DNA of 64,000 nucleotides from Acholoe squamosa (GCA_949317995.1 OX439052.1:39372432-39436431), one strand, 5' to 3'. Positions 8,535-22,000 are shown, counted from the stretch's first letter. Notes: generated from the sequence alone by a model not told the origin. Program-made: numbers and translations.

Positions 8535-9513
8535 GCGGGACCCGCTACGTTTCTACCCGGTCTACAAACTTTGCCGACCGGGGGGCCTTTTAAGTTCTAA
8601 AAATAGAAATCTAGAGATGGGGTTAAAACCATGATAACATACTCCAAGCTCTTATAGAATTTGAAAAAAAAACCTAATGATACGCCATAGAACAACACTG
8701 GCCTTAAATATTGGAAAGTTATTTAGAATTTATTTTATTATTATTAATGTCATAAGCAGCAGAATATCTAGACTATCTGTTCGTAGACTGGGTAGATTCT
8801 GTCAAGACCCAAATGTTCCCGCCTCAGTGACGGTAGCATTGCAGGAGGCATTGCATTGGGGCAAGTTGGGGGGGGGCAAGAGCTTTATTAGGGCCTTGAA
8901 GGTGTTGGAGAGGGGTGTCTGATCACAGGCCCCCTTGTCCATTTTAAGCAGAAAACAGTCATAGCGCGTCCCGTGCACGCGAGGGCAGTTACCATGCCAA
9001 CATACACGGAAGGGCGTCAGAAATGCCCTACTTGGGGTTATTTCACATGTTGACGCGTCGGGAAATGCGCTATGTCTGTTTACTGCTTTAGGGAGTGGTC
9101 ATTATTATCAACAGGGGGAAGGGTGATGGCTTTCCACAGACACACAAACATTTTTATCCCCCCCCCAAGAGAGCTGTCAATATTTTTTTTGCGCCTCACC
9201 CCAGCGCCAGGTGTCTTGACGGAATCTACCCGGTCTATGAACAACAAGCTCGCAACGCGCCTCTAGATATTCAGCTGCTTATGACATTAATAATAATAAA
9301 ATAAATTCAAAATAACTGTTTTCAATATTTAAGGCCAGTGTAGTTCTACGGCGTAGAGACAGTATCATTAGGGTTGTTGTTTTTTTCAAATTCTATAAGA
9401 GGCTGGAGTATGTTATCAGGGTTTTAACCCCATCTCTAGATTTCTTTTTTTAGAACTAAAAGGGCCCCCGGGCTGCAAAGTTAGTAGACCGGGTAGAAAC
9501 GTAGCGGGTCACG
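8535..9513. repeat. Long inverted repeat, arms of about 290 bp
   Basis: The arm at 8535-8826 is complementary to 9216-9513 (roughly 85% by eye). Shared blocks include CCCGCTACGTTTCTACCCGG, TCTAGAGATGGGGTTAAAAC and TTATTATTATTAATGTCATA. The 390-bp spacer holds a truncated family-1 MITE at 9091-9215. About 75 bp of the second arm (from GAATCTACCCGGTCTA) recurs directly at 9528-9600. It is probably a fold-back type transposable element or an inverted duplication of one. Confidence 0.8.
9091..9215. mobile_element. Truncated family-1 MITE
   Basis: Only the left terminus (GGGAGTGGTCATTATTATCA) and some interior remain; the right end is lost at the border of the inverted-repeat arm. Confidence 0.7.
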
Positions 9514-9961
9514 TGCTGGGTCTTGACAGAATCTACCCGGTCTACGAACAACAAGCTTGCAACGCGCCTCTAGATATTCAGCCGCTTATGACATTAATAA
9601 CGAGGATGCTAGGGGTCGAGAGGGTGCAGCAAAGCTGGAAGACCACATTCATGAGGGGTTTAGGAGTTTAGATGGCCGTTTAGATCACATTGACCCTTTT
9701 GGTTTGGCAAAAGAGTCATGTGTGGTAGGCTTTGGGTAGGAGTGTGGGTTATATAGGCTATAAATTTCTTTAAAAGTGTGATGAAGGGAGGATGTGCATG
9801 TTATTTTACCAAAAAGAGTGTTGCTTGAAGGTACACTGTGGTACCTCAAAGAACTTTTTTTGGTGAATCAAGGTCTTCAATCAGTATTTGCTCTAGTTAT
9901 CTACTCTTTCCAGTCAGTTATCTCTCACAATGTACAGTAATCTATCACTGTAAGCAGTAAT

Positions 9962-11465
9962 ATGTCAACTTATTCTATACTTTTTCCACCCATATTCCAC
10001 TTATTCATCCCATATTCCACACATGCTCCAACCTTATTTGACTTATCTCACCATTTTTCCACCTTTTCCCATCCATATTCCACTTATCACATCCATATTC
10101 CCAATTTATTTCTTGCAATTAAATACATAATTATTACATTTATATTACACACTTTTCCACCCATATTCCACTCACATTCAATCCCACCTTCATTCCACAA
10201 ATTTTTCACATTGATTCCAATCTTTTTCAATAATTATACCCATATTCCAATTATTGCACCCAAATTCCACACTTGATGCAACCATATTCCATACTTATTC
10301 CAGCCATAATCCACTTATTCCACCTATAATTTACTTATTCCTCCCATAATCCACACTGATTTAATCCATAATCCTACTTATTCCACCCATATTCCACATT
10401 TATTGCAATATTAGTCGATACCATATTCCACTTTTCGCACCTTATTCCATCCATATTCCACTTACTCCACACATAGTCCACTTATTCCACCCATATCCCA
10501 CTTATTCAACTTATTGGACTCAGTCTACACCATTTTCCACCTTATTCCACACTTCCACCCATATTCCACACCATATTTCACCTTATTCCATCTTTATTCC
10601 ACTTACTCCACCCATACTCTACTTATTCCACCCATATTCTACACATAGTTCACTTATTCCACCCATATTTCACTTTTTGGACCCATAGTCTTCACCATAT
10701 TCCTCCTTATTCCACACTTATTCCATCCACATTCCACTTACTCCACCCATACTTCACATATTCCACCCATTATTTCACACTTAGTGCATGCATAGTTCAC
10801 TTATTTCACCCATATTCCAACCATATTCCACTTACTGGACCCATAGTCTACACCAGTCCACCTTATTCCATCCATATTCCACTTACTCTACCCATAGTCC
10901 ACTTATTCCACCCATATTCCACACTTAGTGCTTGCAAAGTTCACTTATTTCACCCATATTCCATTTATTCCAACCATATTCCACTTACTGGACCCACAGT
11001 CTACACCAGTCCACCTTATTCCATCCATATTCCACTTACTCCAACAATAGTCCACTTATTCCACCCATATTTCACACTTAGTGCATGCATAGTTCACTTA
11101 TTCCACCCATATTCTACTTATTCCAACCATATCCCACTTATTCAACTTATAGTCTACACCATGTTCCATACTTATTTCATCCGTATTCCACTTATTCCAA
11201 CCATACTTCACATATTCCACCCTTATTCCACACAATGTTCACTTATTCCAATATTCCACTTGTTGGACCCATAGTCTACACCATTCCACCTTATTCCACC
11301 CATATTACACACTTAGTGCATGCATACTCCATGTATTCCACCCATATTCTACTTAGTGCATGCATAGTCTACTTATTCCACCTATATTCCACTTATTGGA
11401 CCCATAGTCTACACCATATTCCACCTTATTCCACACTCCTTCCATCCATATTCCACTTATTCCAG
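9962..11465. repeat. TATTCCAC-type satellite, about 1.5 kb
   Basis: Dense degenerate repetition of CCATATTCCACTTATTCCAC. Higher-order segments such as GGACCCATAGTCTACACCA and ACACTTAGTGCATGCATAG recur about every 120-200 bp. Open frames here are repeat by-products. Confidence 0.9.
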
Positions 11466-12110
11466 GGGCTAGCAGGTTGGCTACCACTTCCGCGCCACGA
11501 ATCTGACCCAGGCAGTATAGCAGGCTGTGTAGTTGTTGCTTGCCACAGCGGCCAGCCGTTCAGGACCAATGTGTCAGGATGACAATACTGACAGTACAGA
11601 GTTGTCATATTGATGACTCAGGTCATCAGGATGACGACTTAAAGTTGTCATTTTGACTACCTAAAGTTGTAGTTTTAGGTATCGTCAACTTGAGGACCTA
11701 AAGTGGTCACCGCTGACTAGTTTCAGAACTTCTAGGTTTTCAGTGTATCTATCTACTGTTATTCAAAAAATAAAATCTGACAACCGGTTACTCTGCGCAC
11801 ATGCATCAAGTCTCCAGACCCTAAGTGAGGCAGTGGACATAACAAAAAAAAAAATGGTGGTCCGATTTACACACTCCTATATAAACAGTCTTAACATCTT
11901 ACCTGCTGAAAAAAAGCTTCTTAATTGCCCAATTCCCATAGGAGTCAATGTGTTATTTTGACCCCCTGTCGACCGCCGAAATGGACCACGCAATGCCTCG
12001 TTTTCGTTAGAAAAAAGGTTAAACATGTCAGGTTTTTTCTTCATTTTTTTTCATAGCTAAAGAAATTGTTTTTCCAGGAATTGTGCATGTGCAATGAAAG
12101 ACTACATGTG
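11466..12110. other. No gene seen
   Basis: Mixed sequence after the satellite, with several GTTGTCAT/TGATGACT motifs at 11590-11710. No exon or named repeat is supported. Confidence 0.6.
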
Positions 12111-12113
12111 ACA

Positions 12114-12540
12114 TACGGACGTCCATATGTGATATACGGACGTCCATATGTGACATACGGACGTCCATATGTGACATATGGACGTCCGTATCTGTGGTCC
12201 GTATCTGATGTTATTCTGTATCATTTCAAAACATTCTAACATAAGGAAAGACAGGCCCCAGGGCCCTGTCTTTCCTTATCTTACGGACAGATACGGACGT
12301 CCGTATGTCACATACGGACCTTCCTATGTTGGTAAATCAAAAACGGCTAGGGGGGGTACCAGGTGGTATCCTAAAAGTGACATATGGACGTCCGTATGTG
12401 ACATATGGATGTCCATATGTAACATATGGACATCCATATGTGATATACGGGTGTCCATATGTGATATATGGATGTCCGTATCTGATATTATTTTGTATCA
12501 TTTTACTACATTTTAACATAAAGAAAGACAGGCCCCAGGT
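12114..12540. repeat. Duplicated array of 21-bp palindromic units (CATATGGACGTCCATATG)
   Basis: Units of about 21 bp built on the palindrome CATAYGGACGTCCRTATG plus TGA occur at 12114-12200 and again at 12375-12485. Each array is followed by the same tail (TCTGAT, TTTTGTATCATTT, AAAGACAGGCCCCAGG). Between them, 12241-12279 is an inverted repeat with 15-bp arms (ATAAGGAAAGACAGG). Open frames on both strands are by-products of the array. Confidence 0.85.
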
Positions 12541-12874
12541 GCACTTATTAGAATGAATATGGTAATGCCAGGGAATTAAAAGAAACAAAAAAAAACCAGA
12601 AAATGTAAAAAGCAGGGGGAGGGGATACACTATCTACATGACCGGACTATTGCCATTAACTGTTTTGGAGTTCGTGATAGATAGGTGGAGGATGTCCTGA
12701 TAGAGTACTAATTATTTGCATTAATATTATATACATAGCAGTGTTAGTCAATCATAATCTTTATTTTCACAAAAACTGACAAGTCTTTAAATTTATGGCG
12801 AATGATATCTCTCCAGGGATTCATATCATCAGAGAAGCTATTAGAAGATGTCATATAGCTTTCCAAGTTGTATA

Positions 12875-13086
12875 TCAATCTTTATGTGAAAATATCAAGC
12901 CCTCAGTTTGTGGATTGCTCCAAACACAGTCTCCAGCGATAAATGTTTTTTCAGCGTTAAGGTCACTGTCAAGGATGACAAAGTCAGCATCAGTTCCAAA
13001 TGCAAGTGACCCTTTGCAACCATCTATTCCTAATGCCTGTGCCGGGTGCAGACTCCCAGCTTCTAGAGCCTCTACTTGACTACACC
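12875..13086 (-). CDS. AMDHD2: AMDHD2 terminal exon
   Basis: Acceptor TCCCACCAG. Encodes [39 protein letters not shown] and the final FIAGDCVW strand, then TGA. The SLHPAQ and DADFV segments are the conserved C-terminal strands of this amidohydrolase family. Confidence 0.93.
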
Positions 13087-16000
13087 CTGGTGGGACAAAG
13101 CAAAAGAGAAGATACAGTGATAGTGCTTAGCCAATAAAAAAGTAGCTGTGCGATAGGGATGTGAATATGATTAAGTCCTAGAATGGTCCGAAGGATACTA
13201 CAACGACCGTCAGTTGTAAACTATTTAGTGTCCATCTCATATATAAGGGAGAAACATAGAGATTACAATATAGAAGTTCCAGGGTTTTTTTTGTTTTTGT
13301 TTTTTTAATTTTTAAAGGGATTTAAACTTAGGTACACATTTTGAACATCTCTGTCCATACATGCTGTACCTCCATAGGACTGAGTCATTAATTGCCAGGG
13401 GGTGGTGGAAAAAAGTTGCCAGCCCCCAAAAATCCACCATGCCCCCCAGTTGCCAATAATTAAATGCCACGGCCCTTAACTCTTCAAGGGCCGAGTCCTT
13501 CATTGCTAGGTGGGGGGGGGGGTTATTAGATATAGGAGGGGGCGATCATTTTGAAAAAGAGCCTCTTGGTGAGGGGGCTAAAACCCAAGAAACCTTCGCA
13601 CTGGGAGGAGGGGCCAAAACTAAATATGGACAATTCTAGTACTTATCGTGACGTGTCATTCCACATGTGTATTGCATTTTGTGGGGGGGGGGGGAGGAAC
13701 GGAGCATTCCCAAAATCAGTTCTTAATATGGGGGGGGGGGCAAGATAACATATTGGATGGGGGGTAGGAAAAAAGTTTGCAAGTCTGCCAAAATCCATCT
13801 AGTCCTCCCCAACGGGCAATAAATGACTCGGCCTTAAGTAGACATATACACACATTATACCAAATGTTAAAAACATAATTAATATAATTTTTTAGACTCT
13901 AGGCCACACTTTTTTTATTCCTTTGGGTTACGGGCCTGCCCATGTGGAAAAGTAGAAATAATTTTTTTTTAGAAAAATAAAATTAAAATTTCACCCTCCT
14001 GCTCCAGTTTTCAAAAATGAAAATCCAGACACCAATTATTTCATTTGGTGTGGCCATAGTATTATCTGCATCAAAGGCTTAGTTAGACCATAGGAGAGTA
14101 CCAAAGGATTAAAAAAAAAATCATATGCTGCTGCTGGTGAATAGTTGAAATGCTGTAATATTAGCTTTTATTTTATTTAATATTTTTTTTTTATTTCATC
14201 CTCTGACCTGAAGTTTTTATTTTGGGTGCCCGTAACCTAATGTAAAAAAAAAACAGTGTCGCCCTGTATGATTGATATGTCAATGTAAATTCTATATATA
14301 CACTATCTACTCACCTGTAGACTGATAGAAGTACTTTAAACACTCATTCATATTTGCTATGCTGTAAATTAGAGATTGAAAACAGATAAGTTATTTGTAG
14401 TTTGGAAGGTGAAAGGCAAAACATTTTTCCCCATTTAGTCACTCATCTCAATACAACATGTTCATGATGTATCTTCTCCCGAGCTCACACCGTGTGGTCT
14501 TTAGAGCAGTATTAGGCCTAGTACCTAAGGGAAAGATGTAACTATTTCGATGCCAGAGGTTCCAGAGGCCACAGTGGTCATGCGAAGAGCAAGGCTGGCT
14601 GTAAGAGGTTAGGGTGGTCCTAAGGTGGTCAGGGACCAGGTATGTAAGAGGCTAGGGTGGTCAGGGACCAGTTATGTAAGAGGCTAGGGTGGTCAGGGAC
14701 CAGTTATGTAAGAGGATCGGGTGGTCAGGGACCAGGTATGTAAGAGGATAGAGTGGTCAAGGATCAGGTATGTAAGAGGCTAGGGTGGTCAGGGACCAGG
14801 TATGTAAGAGGCTAGGGTGGTCAGGGACGAGGTATGTAAGAGGCTAGGGTGGTCAGGGACGAGGTATGTAAGAGGATAGGGTGGTCAGGGACCAGTTATG
14901 TAAGAGGCTAGGGTGGTCAGGGACCAGGTATGTAAGAGGCTAGGGTGGTCAAGGATCAGGTATGTAAGAGGCTAGGGTGGTCAGGGACGAGGTATGTAAG
15001 AGGCTAGGGTGGTCAGGGACGAGGTATGTAAGAGGCTAGGGTGGTCAGGGACCAGGTATGTAAGAGGCTAGGGTGGTCAGGGACCCGTTAAGTAAGAGGC
15101 TAGGGTGGTCAAGGATCAGGTATGTGAGAGGCCAAGGTGGTCAAGGACTGGGTATGTGAGAGGCCATGGTGGTCAGGAACCAGGTATGTGAAACGCCAGT
15201 GGTCAAGGACCAGGTATGTGAGAAGCCAGGGTGGTCAGGGACAAGGTATCTAAGAGGTTAGGGTGGTCAGGGACTTGATATGTAAGAGGCCAAGGTGGTC
15301 AGGGACCAGGTATGTAAGAGGCTAAGGTGGTCAAGGACTGGGTATTTGAGAAGCTAGGCCTGTCAGAGACCAGGTATGTGAGAAGCCACAGTGTCAAGGA
15401 CCAGGTAGCTTATGGCTCATTCCAAAGTCGTGGATGCAGCTTATACGAGGGTGAAGTGCATTTAAGTACATCATGAAAATTTTTAAGTTAAACAAGACTT
15501 ACCTGGTAAAAGGTGAAGTTTGATTTAAAGTTTATAAGGGTTGCTAGATAGCCGACGAAGAGAACAATGGAGAAGGAACACGTGACCAGCCATCCCATAA
15601 TGCATCAGTATTTAAAGCTAGCTGGGTAACAAGGTAAACCTTAAAAAGGTGATCTTCTGGTAAATCAGAAGTTGCCCTGGGAACAACAGGGAGGGTGAAA
15701 ACTCAGGTGGGACCATTGTTCTCTTCGTCGGCAATCTAGCAACCCTTATAAACTTTAAGTCAAACTTGTCCTTTTACCAAGGTAAGTCTTGTTTAACTAT
15801 AAATGTCTGGTTGCTATGCAGACGAAGTAATCACACTGGAGATTTGAAAGCTGCCTTGTTACCCAGCTGGTAATGACAACATAGAAATGTTTCATTACCT
15901 TATTGTGTGCTAGAGGCCATGGAGAGCACAGTAGACTGGTACGTGCTGCCATGGTCCTTGTGGATGGACCTCTTGTAGAACCTAGCGAAGGTTAAGGCAT

Positions 16001-19000
16001 TGGTCCATCTGCCCTGTTTCAGGATGTAATCCACAGGTAGTTTGCAGTAATCCGCCGTAGATACAGAGGCTCCTCTAGTTGAGTGTGCCTTGAAATATTT
16101 GGGAACACCGGCTTCCCAAATGAAGTCTTTGATCCATCTGGACACAGAAGAACAGTCAACCTGTTTTTTGGTTTTACATAGGGACAACCAAAGTTGGTCT
16201 TTGCCCTCTTTGCTGAAGGGTTTGGTTACTTTTAGATATCTCCTTAAAGTTCTGTAGGGGCATAGTGCCCTGTCCTCAAACTTGTAGACGTGAAAGCTAT
16301 CTAAAGGTTTTCCTTCCATGGTGTGTTTCAATTGTTTCTCTACCGGTAGTATTATCTCATCGTCAGTGAACACTATTGAGATGACTTTAAAAGTGTAATG
16401 TCCTTTGTGCTGCCAACAGCAAGACAGTTTTGTATGCAAAGTGTTTATAATTCAAGTCTTCCAAAGGATGCCAAGACTTTAGCATAGTCAGTACTATATC
16501 TACATCCAAAGTGTGAGTATATCTGGCCTTGGGTGGCCTGTCTACAGAAATTCCTTTGAGTTGTCTACACACATCAGGGTGTGAACCTAGGGTCCTATCA
16601 TACTGGTCTAATTCTAAATATACAGATAATGCAGATCTAGCTGTGTTTATAGTAGTGTAAACTAGTCCTTCATCATATAGGCTAGAGAAAAAGTTCATAG
16701 CTTCTATGGGTGTGGGTTTTATAGGGTGTATCCTGTTTTCTACACAATGTTTTGTCCCCTTCTCTAAGTACACATTGTACTGTGTTTTGGTGCCTTTACT
16801 CCATGATGCCATGTATAGCCGGATGGTAGTGGGCATGGCACCCTGAGCCTGTAGTGCGCGTTCTAGATCCTCCATGCAACAAGGTCTAGGTGCCACAGTT
16901 CTCCTGTGACTGGGTTCCTCAATGGTGTCTTGGGGAGTTTCAGCATTGTCTTCGCTGTCCTATTTAGGAGTCCGTACCAGGGTTGTGCCACCCAGTTGGG
17001 TGTCACAATTGTCCCCTCCACTCCCTCTGCTAGGGCCTTCTGTATGACTCTCAGGTTCAGGCTGAAAGGAGGGAAAGCATAATAGTCATAAGGCCAAGGC
17101 AAGGACAGTGCACCTGTGACAGCTGCCCCGGGGTCGGGGCAGCTGTCCCCATTTCATTTGATGTCCCCATTTCATTTGAATCTGTTCAAAAGCTGAGTCA
17201 GGGTCTCTGCTTTTTACAGATTTCCCTTATAGTCTTTGCTATGTCATCGCAAGGCTGGTTCTTGGAACCCCCTTTGTGATTTACATATGCTACTGCTGTA
17301 GTGTTGTCAGACAGACATCTGATCGTCTTGCTACGATACTCTTTAGCATAAATCTGTAAGCCTAGCAGTACTGCCATACTTTCTTTTATGTTTGTATGGT
17401 TTTCTCTTTCTTTGAGAGACCATAGGCCTCTTGTCCTATCATTTCCACATACTGCTCCCCAGCCGATTGTCTGAGGAGTCAGTTATAACTGTGGTCGCAG
17501 GCTTCTGTAGTCTGATTTTTCTACACCCTGCGTCTAGTCTCTCTAACCACTAAAATATGTCTTCTTGTCTTTAAAAGGATAATTCCATCTTTGCTTCGAA
17601 GTTACCTCTATTTCTAGCTAGTGCCTTTGTCTTGTCTAACTGAAGTCATCTATAATCCCGGACCAGAAGGCAGTATCTACTTCTCCTATCAGTGGCTACT
17701 GAGAATATGCTGATCAACAACTGCATATTGCAGTAGGTACTGCTGAAATACTTCCGAAACAGCTGACTCCACACTGCATTTTCAGTCTAGACTCAGTAGT
17801 GTACTGACTATCAACTGAATATGCACTGCATTTCAGGCAAGAATCAGTAGTCTACTGACTCTCAACTGAATGTTAATAGATTCCAGAAATTATACGCTCT
17901 GTGCAGCAGCATAGATGCAGTAGTCTACTGACCATCTACTGGTATGACTCTGTCCATTCATGGATTATTTACCTGATGCTTCTAAGACAGTCCATAGTGT
18001 GAATGTCAGTATGGCTGTGAACAGCAATCAAAAGATTCAGTAATGTAATAATGAAACTATCCAGTGTTTGTGGAGACAAGCATACTTCACCCCTTTGCAT
18101 ATTATCTTATTCAGTGCCAGTAATGGATACACATGGATGTTGGGGTGTATGAAAGTGAGGAATTACTCACTGACTTTATATAGGGTACAAATATACTGAA
18201 TCATCAAGTATTCTTTTGGTCCCCATCATGACATATTTTTTTTTACATAGTATCAATGTATCATTGATAATTACAAAGTGCTTAACCTTAACATCAGTAA
18301 ACTGAAAGGCATTATACTATAGCAGCACTCTATAGATATGTCTACTCTTACCCTTTTGCTATGGTAAGAGTTACCCAGTACTACTGAATCAATACTGCCC
18401 TAGCCCCCTCCTACATGATTTTCATGCACTACTAGGAAGTAGTAACCACTCCACATAGCTGATGGGGCGGTGGCTCAGGGGGCTAATGCGTTGGTAGAGT
18501 AATCAGAAGATCCCAAGTTCAAATCCAGCAAGGACCACCTAGAGAGGCATTGGTGGTGCCAGTACTAGAACAGCGGCTGCTTCTTTTATGCTTCTACCTG
18601 CCCCCAGCAGTAGTTTTCAGTATGATCTACTGCTCAACTACTGCTATAGCAGCAGCCATGCAGTAGTGCTGATTGAACACTGCCCCAACCCCATATATGG
18701 TCATGCAGCATTAAATAAGTAGATACTGTTCAAGTGCTGCCATCTAATTTACATAATTGGGACAACTGATTCAATACTGCTTGCATGCTGCTAATACTAC
18801 TGTTCTACTACTGTACCACTGTTGCAAGTTTTGTGGTGCTGAGCAGTAGAATGACAGTAGATGCTGATACAATACTGTTTCTGATGCTGCTTTCACACTG
18901 AATCACTACTGTCACACCACACTGTTTCCCAGCTGCTTTAGTGCTGCATTTCTACTGCATTTTGGTCTGGGATGGGCTTCCCCATAATCTAGACCTTTTG

Positions 19001-22000
19001 AATAGTCTACTATAAGACCCACTAGTCTTGCAACTTCTCTGATAACGACCTTTCTTTTATTTAAGAGTTGTGCCGCCAGGTCTTTGAACTTTTTGACCTT
19101 TTCCTCTGTGGGTTTAACTGTCATAGTGGTGGTGTCTATGACATAACCCAAGAAGGTGAGTTGTTTGGTTAGTGTAACTAAACTCTTGTCTGGGTGAATT
19201 TTGAACCCCAAGTTGACTAGTACCGTAATCTCCCGCGTATAAGGCACGTCTTATACGCGAATCAGATCATGACTGGGTCTTATACGTGGGAGGGTAATTG
19301 CCTTGAGTTGGGGGTGCGCCTTATATGCGGAGTACCTCCACTTTCCAAACCAGAGTCATGTATTTTCTTTAACCAAAGAAAAGGTGTAGTCTATACCATG
19401 GTGCTCTAAATACCCTTAAACTGCTGAATGAAACATGCCATTCTGCTCACCATAAATGTGTTTGGAAATATGTGTACATCCCACTCACTGAGAGCTTTGT
19501 TAATTACACTATTGACCTTTAATCAAGAGAAACTTTAACCATTGGTTTACATGATGTTTAGTGCCACCCGGTACAAATGTACCAAACTCTACTTTTTCAT
19601 TAGCTACCAGTACAGGAGCTATAGGCACACTTGGGGGTATTATGTTTTCATGCAAAGCATTAATAACGCTCACCTGGTTTAGTGAGACACCCCCTTCGGA
19701 AAACCCGAGGTTTTGGGCTTTTTCTTGTGTGGGTTAGGCTTGTGCTTATGTTTATGCTGTTTGTCTTTCTTGTAGTTGGACGAGTACTCTCCAGCATGTG
19801 AGTGCCTGTTCCTCAAGTCATTTGACTGGTGTTTCTTGAACTTATTGCCATTTTTGTCCTCTTTTTCAAGTTTATCCATGGCCGAGATGATGTCATCTCC
19901 TCCCAACTACTGAGGTGTTAGTGGATTTTCATCAGTCAGTAGGTTACCTACTTTTTCTGACAGTCCTAATTTCAGGACGTCTCGCCTCAGTTTTGTCATG
20001 TCCAACATGGTTCTGGTCATGACAATGTTGACATCACAGGCATTGATGACGAGTATGGTGAAAGCATCCGCTTTTTCTCGTACTGCAGGGTTGGTGTCCT
20101 GCTTAGCCCATGCCTTGAATTCCTCCATGGCGGCAGCTTGTCTAGCCATCGCTGTCATGGTGGCGGACATGTTGGTCTGAAGCTCAGCCATACGTTTGTC
20201 CAGTGCACGTGCATTCACTGATGCTGCACGCTTTAGTGAGTGGTTCAATTGTGGCACTCCTTTGCCCATCTGTTGAATTTTTCCTGCTTTTCTTTGATGA
20301 TGCTAAGATCAAAAGAGGGTCCACAAGTCTTCTTGAAGATGCTGACAAAGTGCTCTGGCAGATCTTCACTTGTGGGGTCCCCTGCCTCTAGTTGAGCCTC
20401 AAGACTCTTGTAGTAGGCATCCAGGTCGTCCCTGGAGTCTGGGTCACCGCCACCTTGGCTGGTGTTAAGGTCAGTGCCTTGACCAGTGCCACCATCTTGG
20501 TCACTGTCATCCTCGCTGATGTTGTGTTGCTTGCGCTTGCCGACCACCTTGTCAACCAAAGTTTTGACTGTTGATTGGATTTCCCTTTTCAACATACCCG
20601 CTATTACAGCGAGTTGGTTGGTGGACAGCAGTACTGTCTGTGAGTCATTGTGGCAGAGGTTTCCCCCTGGTCACCGCCTATTTGACACGGCGACTGACTC
20701 GGACCCGCTCAAGAGCATTCGGTGTTACTGGTCTTAAAGAACAGCTTAGCAAAGTCTGTTCATGCCAAAAGGAAGCCAACAGTAACTGGACTCTTGGGAC
20801 CTGACCGACGGTCCTTAAAAATTTGCAGTCCTTGTAGAAAACTGGATGGCTGGTCACATGTTCCTTCTCCGGTGTGATTACTTTGTCGGTATAGCAACCA
20901 GACATAAACTTTGTACACAACAGGTGGTCTGGTCTTAGTCTATATGAAGAGTGGGTGGGAGTAGAGTAAAGGAGCCAATAAGTTGATATATATACAGAGG
21001 TACACGGTAAAGTGTAGATTTGACCAGTTTCTTCATCAGTGGGTCTCTGGCTGTTCTAAACGAGGCCGTAGGCCGAGTTATGAACAGCCAGAGACCCACA
21101 AGTAAAGACACTTTTTAGTGCATCTATGTATTTATTTCATTTGCCAACCATAACAAATTGACAAAAACTTCCTTTCATCTAGCTGTGTGAGTGTGCAGAA
21201 CAGGGGTATGCAATGGCGCCTCTTTTCTGCACACCTACCTGTACACTTCCTGTACTAATCTATAGTAAACAACATTCCTACCATGAAATAAAAGGGTAAT
21301 CTCTCATTACTGTTATACTACAGTAGATAGAAGGCTGACCAAGTCCATACTTGTATATATGATAACTATAATTCTTCTCACATGAAAATAGATATTTATT
21401 TTCAGCAAAAGACACTAAGTATAGGAGATACAGACCCTAACAGTGGGCTAGGGAAGCTCGCATGTTTTTGGAAACATTACAGTAAGATTGGGGTAGGGGA
21501 GGGCTGGGGTCATGATCAGACAAGCTGAGGGGAAAAGAAAATAGGAAATTCATGAATTTAAATACATGCGAAAATGTTTTTAAAGAAAATTCGTGAAAAT
21601 TTATACTCACGAAAATATCTATGTTTACAGTAGATACATGCATAAGGTTTTAAACATGTATACCTTGCTTGGATTCAAATCAGGCACATCCTCGTCTCCT
21701 ACATTCACATAGGTCTAGACTCTGACCAGAAGCATGAATCATTGAATGCTGTATTCGACTTAATTACCCATCCCTTATTAAGTGCCCACCCACATTTTAA
21801 AGGCTTTTTCAGACTAAAAGGCTGAATTTACAATTTGTTGAGTCAGTAAAACTCTTAACTGCAAGAGTGCTACAATTAAGAACCCTGGAATATTGTATAG
21901 CCCAAAAGGCCTCTATTTGTCACATCAATACCCCTAACTTTTGTTCACTCAGTAAATAGAGAACTAATGAAAGTAACTATGATACATACATGTATGGAGT

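Larger units (their letters stand above)
15487..20920 (-). mobile_element. Decayed DIRS-like retrotransposon with nested insertions
   Basis: Read on the minus strand the order is gag-like (20.9-19.7 kb), RT remnant (19.2-18.96 kb), RNase H (17.6-16.87 kb) and tyrosine recombinase (16.9-15.9 kb). Downstream, 15804-15831 is complementary to 20879-20906 (about 24 of 28 bases, including ATAGCAACCAGACAT). A complement of the 5' end placed 3' of the recombinase is the terminal/internal-complementary arrangement of DIRS elements. The RT palm is missing and frames are broken, so it is inactive. A MITE and a CAGTAGT-rich block with a tRNA-like core interrupt it. It sits in AMDHD2 intron 7. Confidence 0.85.

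Noticed and set aside
9557..9739. Short frame with GREGAAKLEDHIHEGFRSLD as a gene
   Set aside because: It starts inside a duplicated repeat arm, is only 60 residues, and has no homologue that I recognise.
9962..11582. Long open frames in the TATTCCA satellite
   Set aside because: Low-complexity His/Ser/Tyr/Pro translation of a satellite; no splice or start context.
12178..12630. Overlapping open frames on both strands (YVTYG repeats)
   Set aside because: By-products of the 21-bp palindromic array, whose period is divisible by three.
14530..15410. Possible CRISPR array from regular repeats
   Set aside because: Units are contiguous 32-bp tandem copies without unique spacers, inside an intron of an animal gene.
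18468..18545. Functional tRNA gene
   Set aside because: A and B boxes are present, but no matched acceptor stem or clear anticodon arm is seen; a SINE-like core is more likely.
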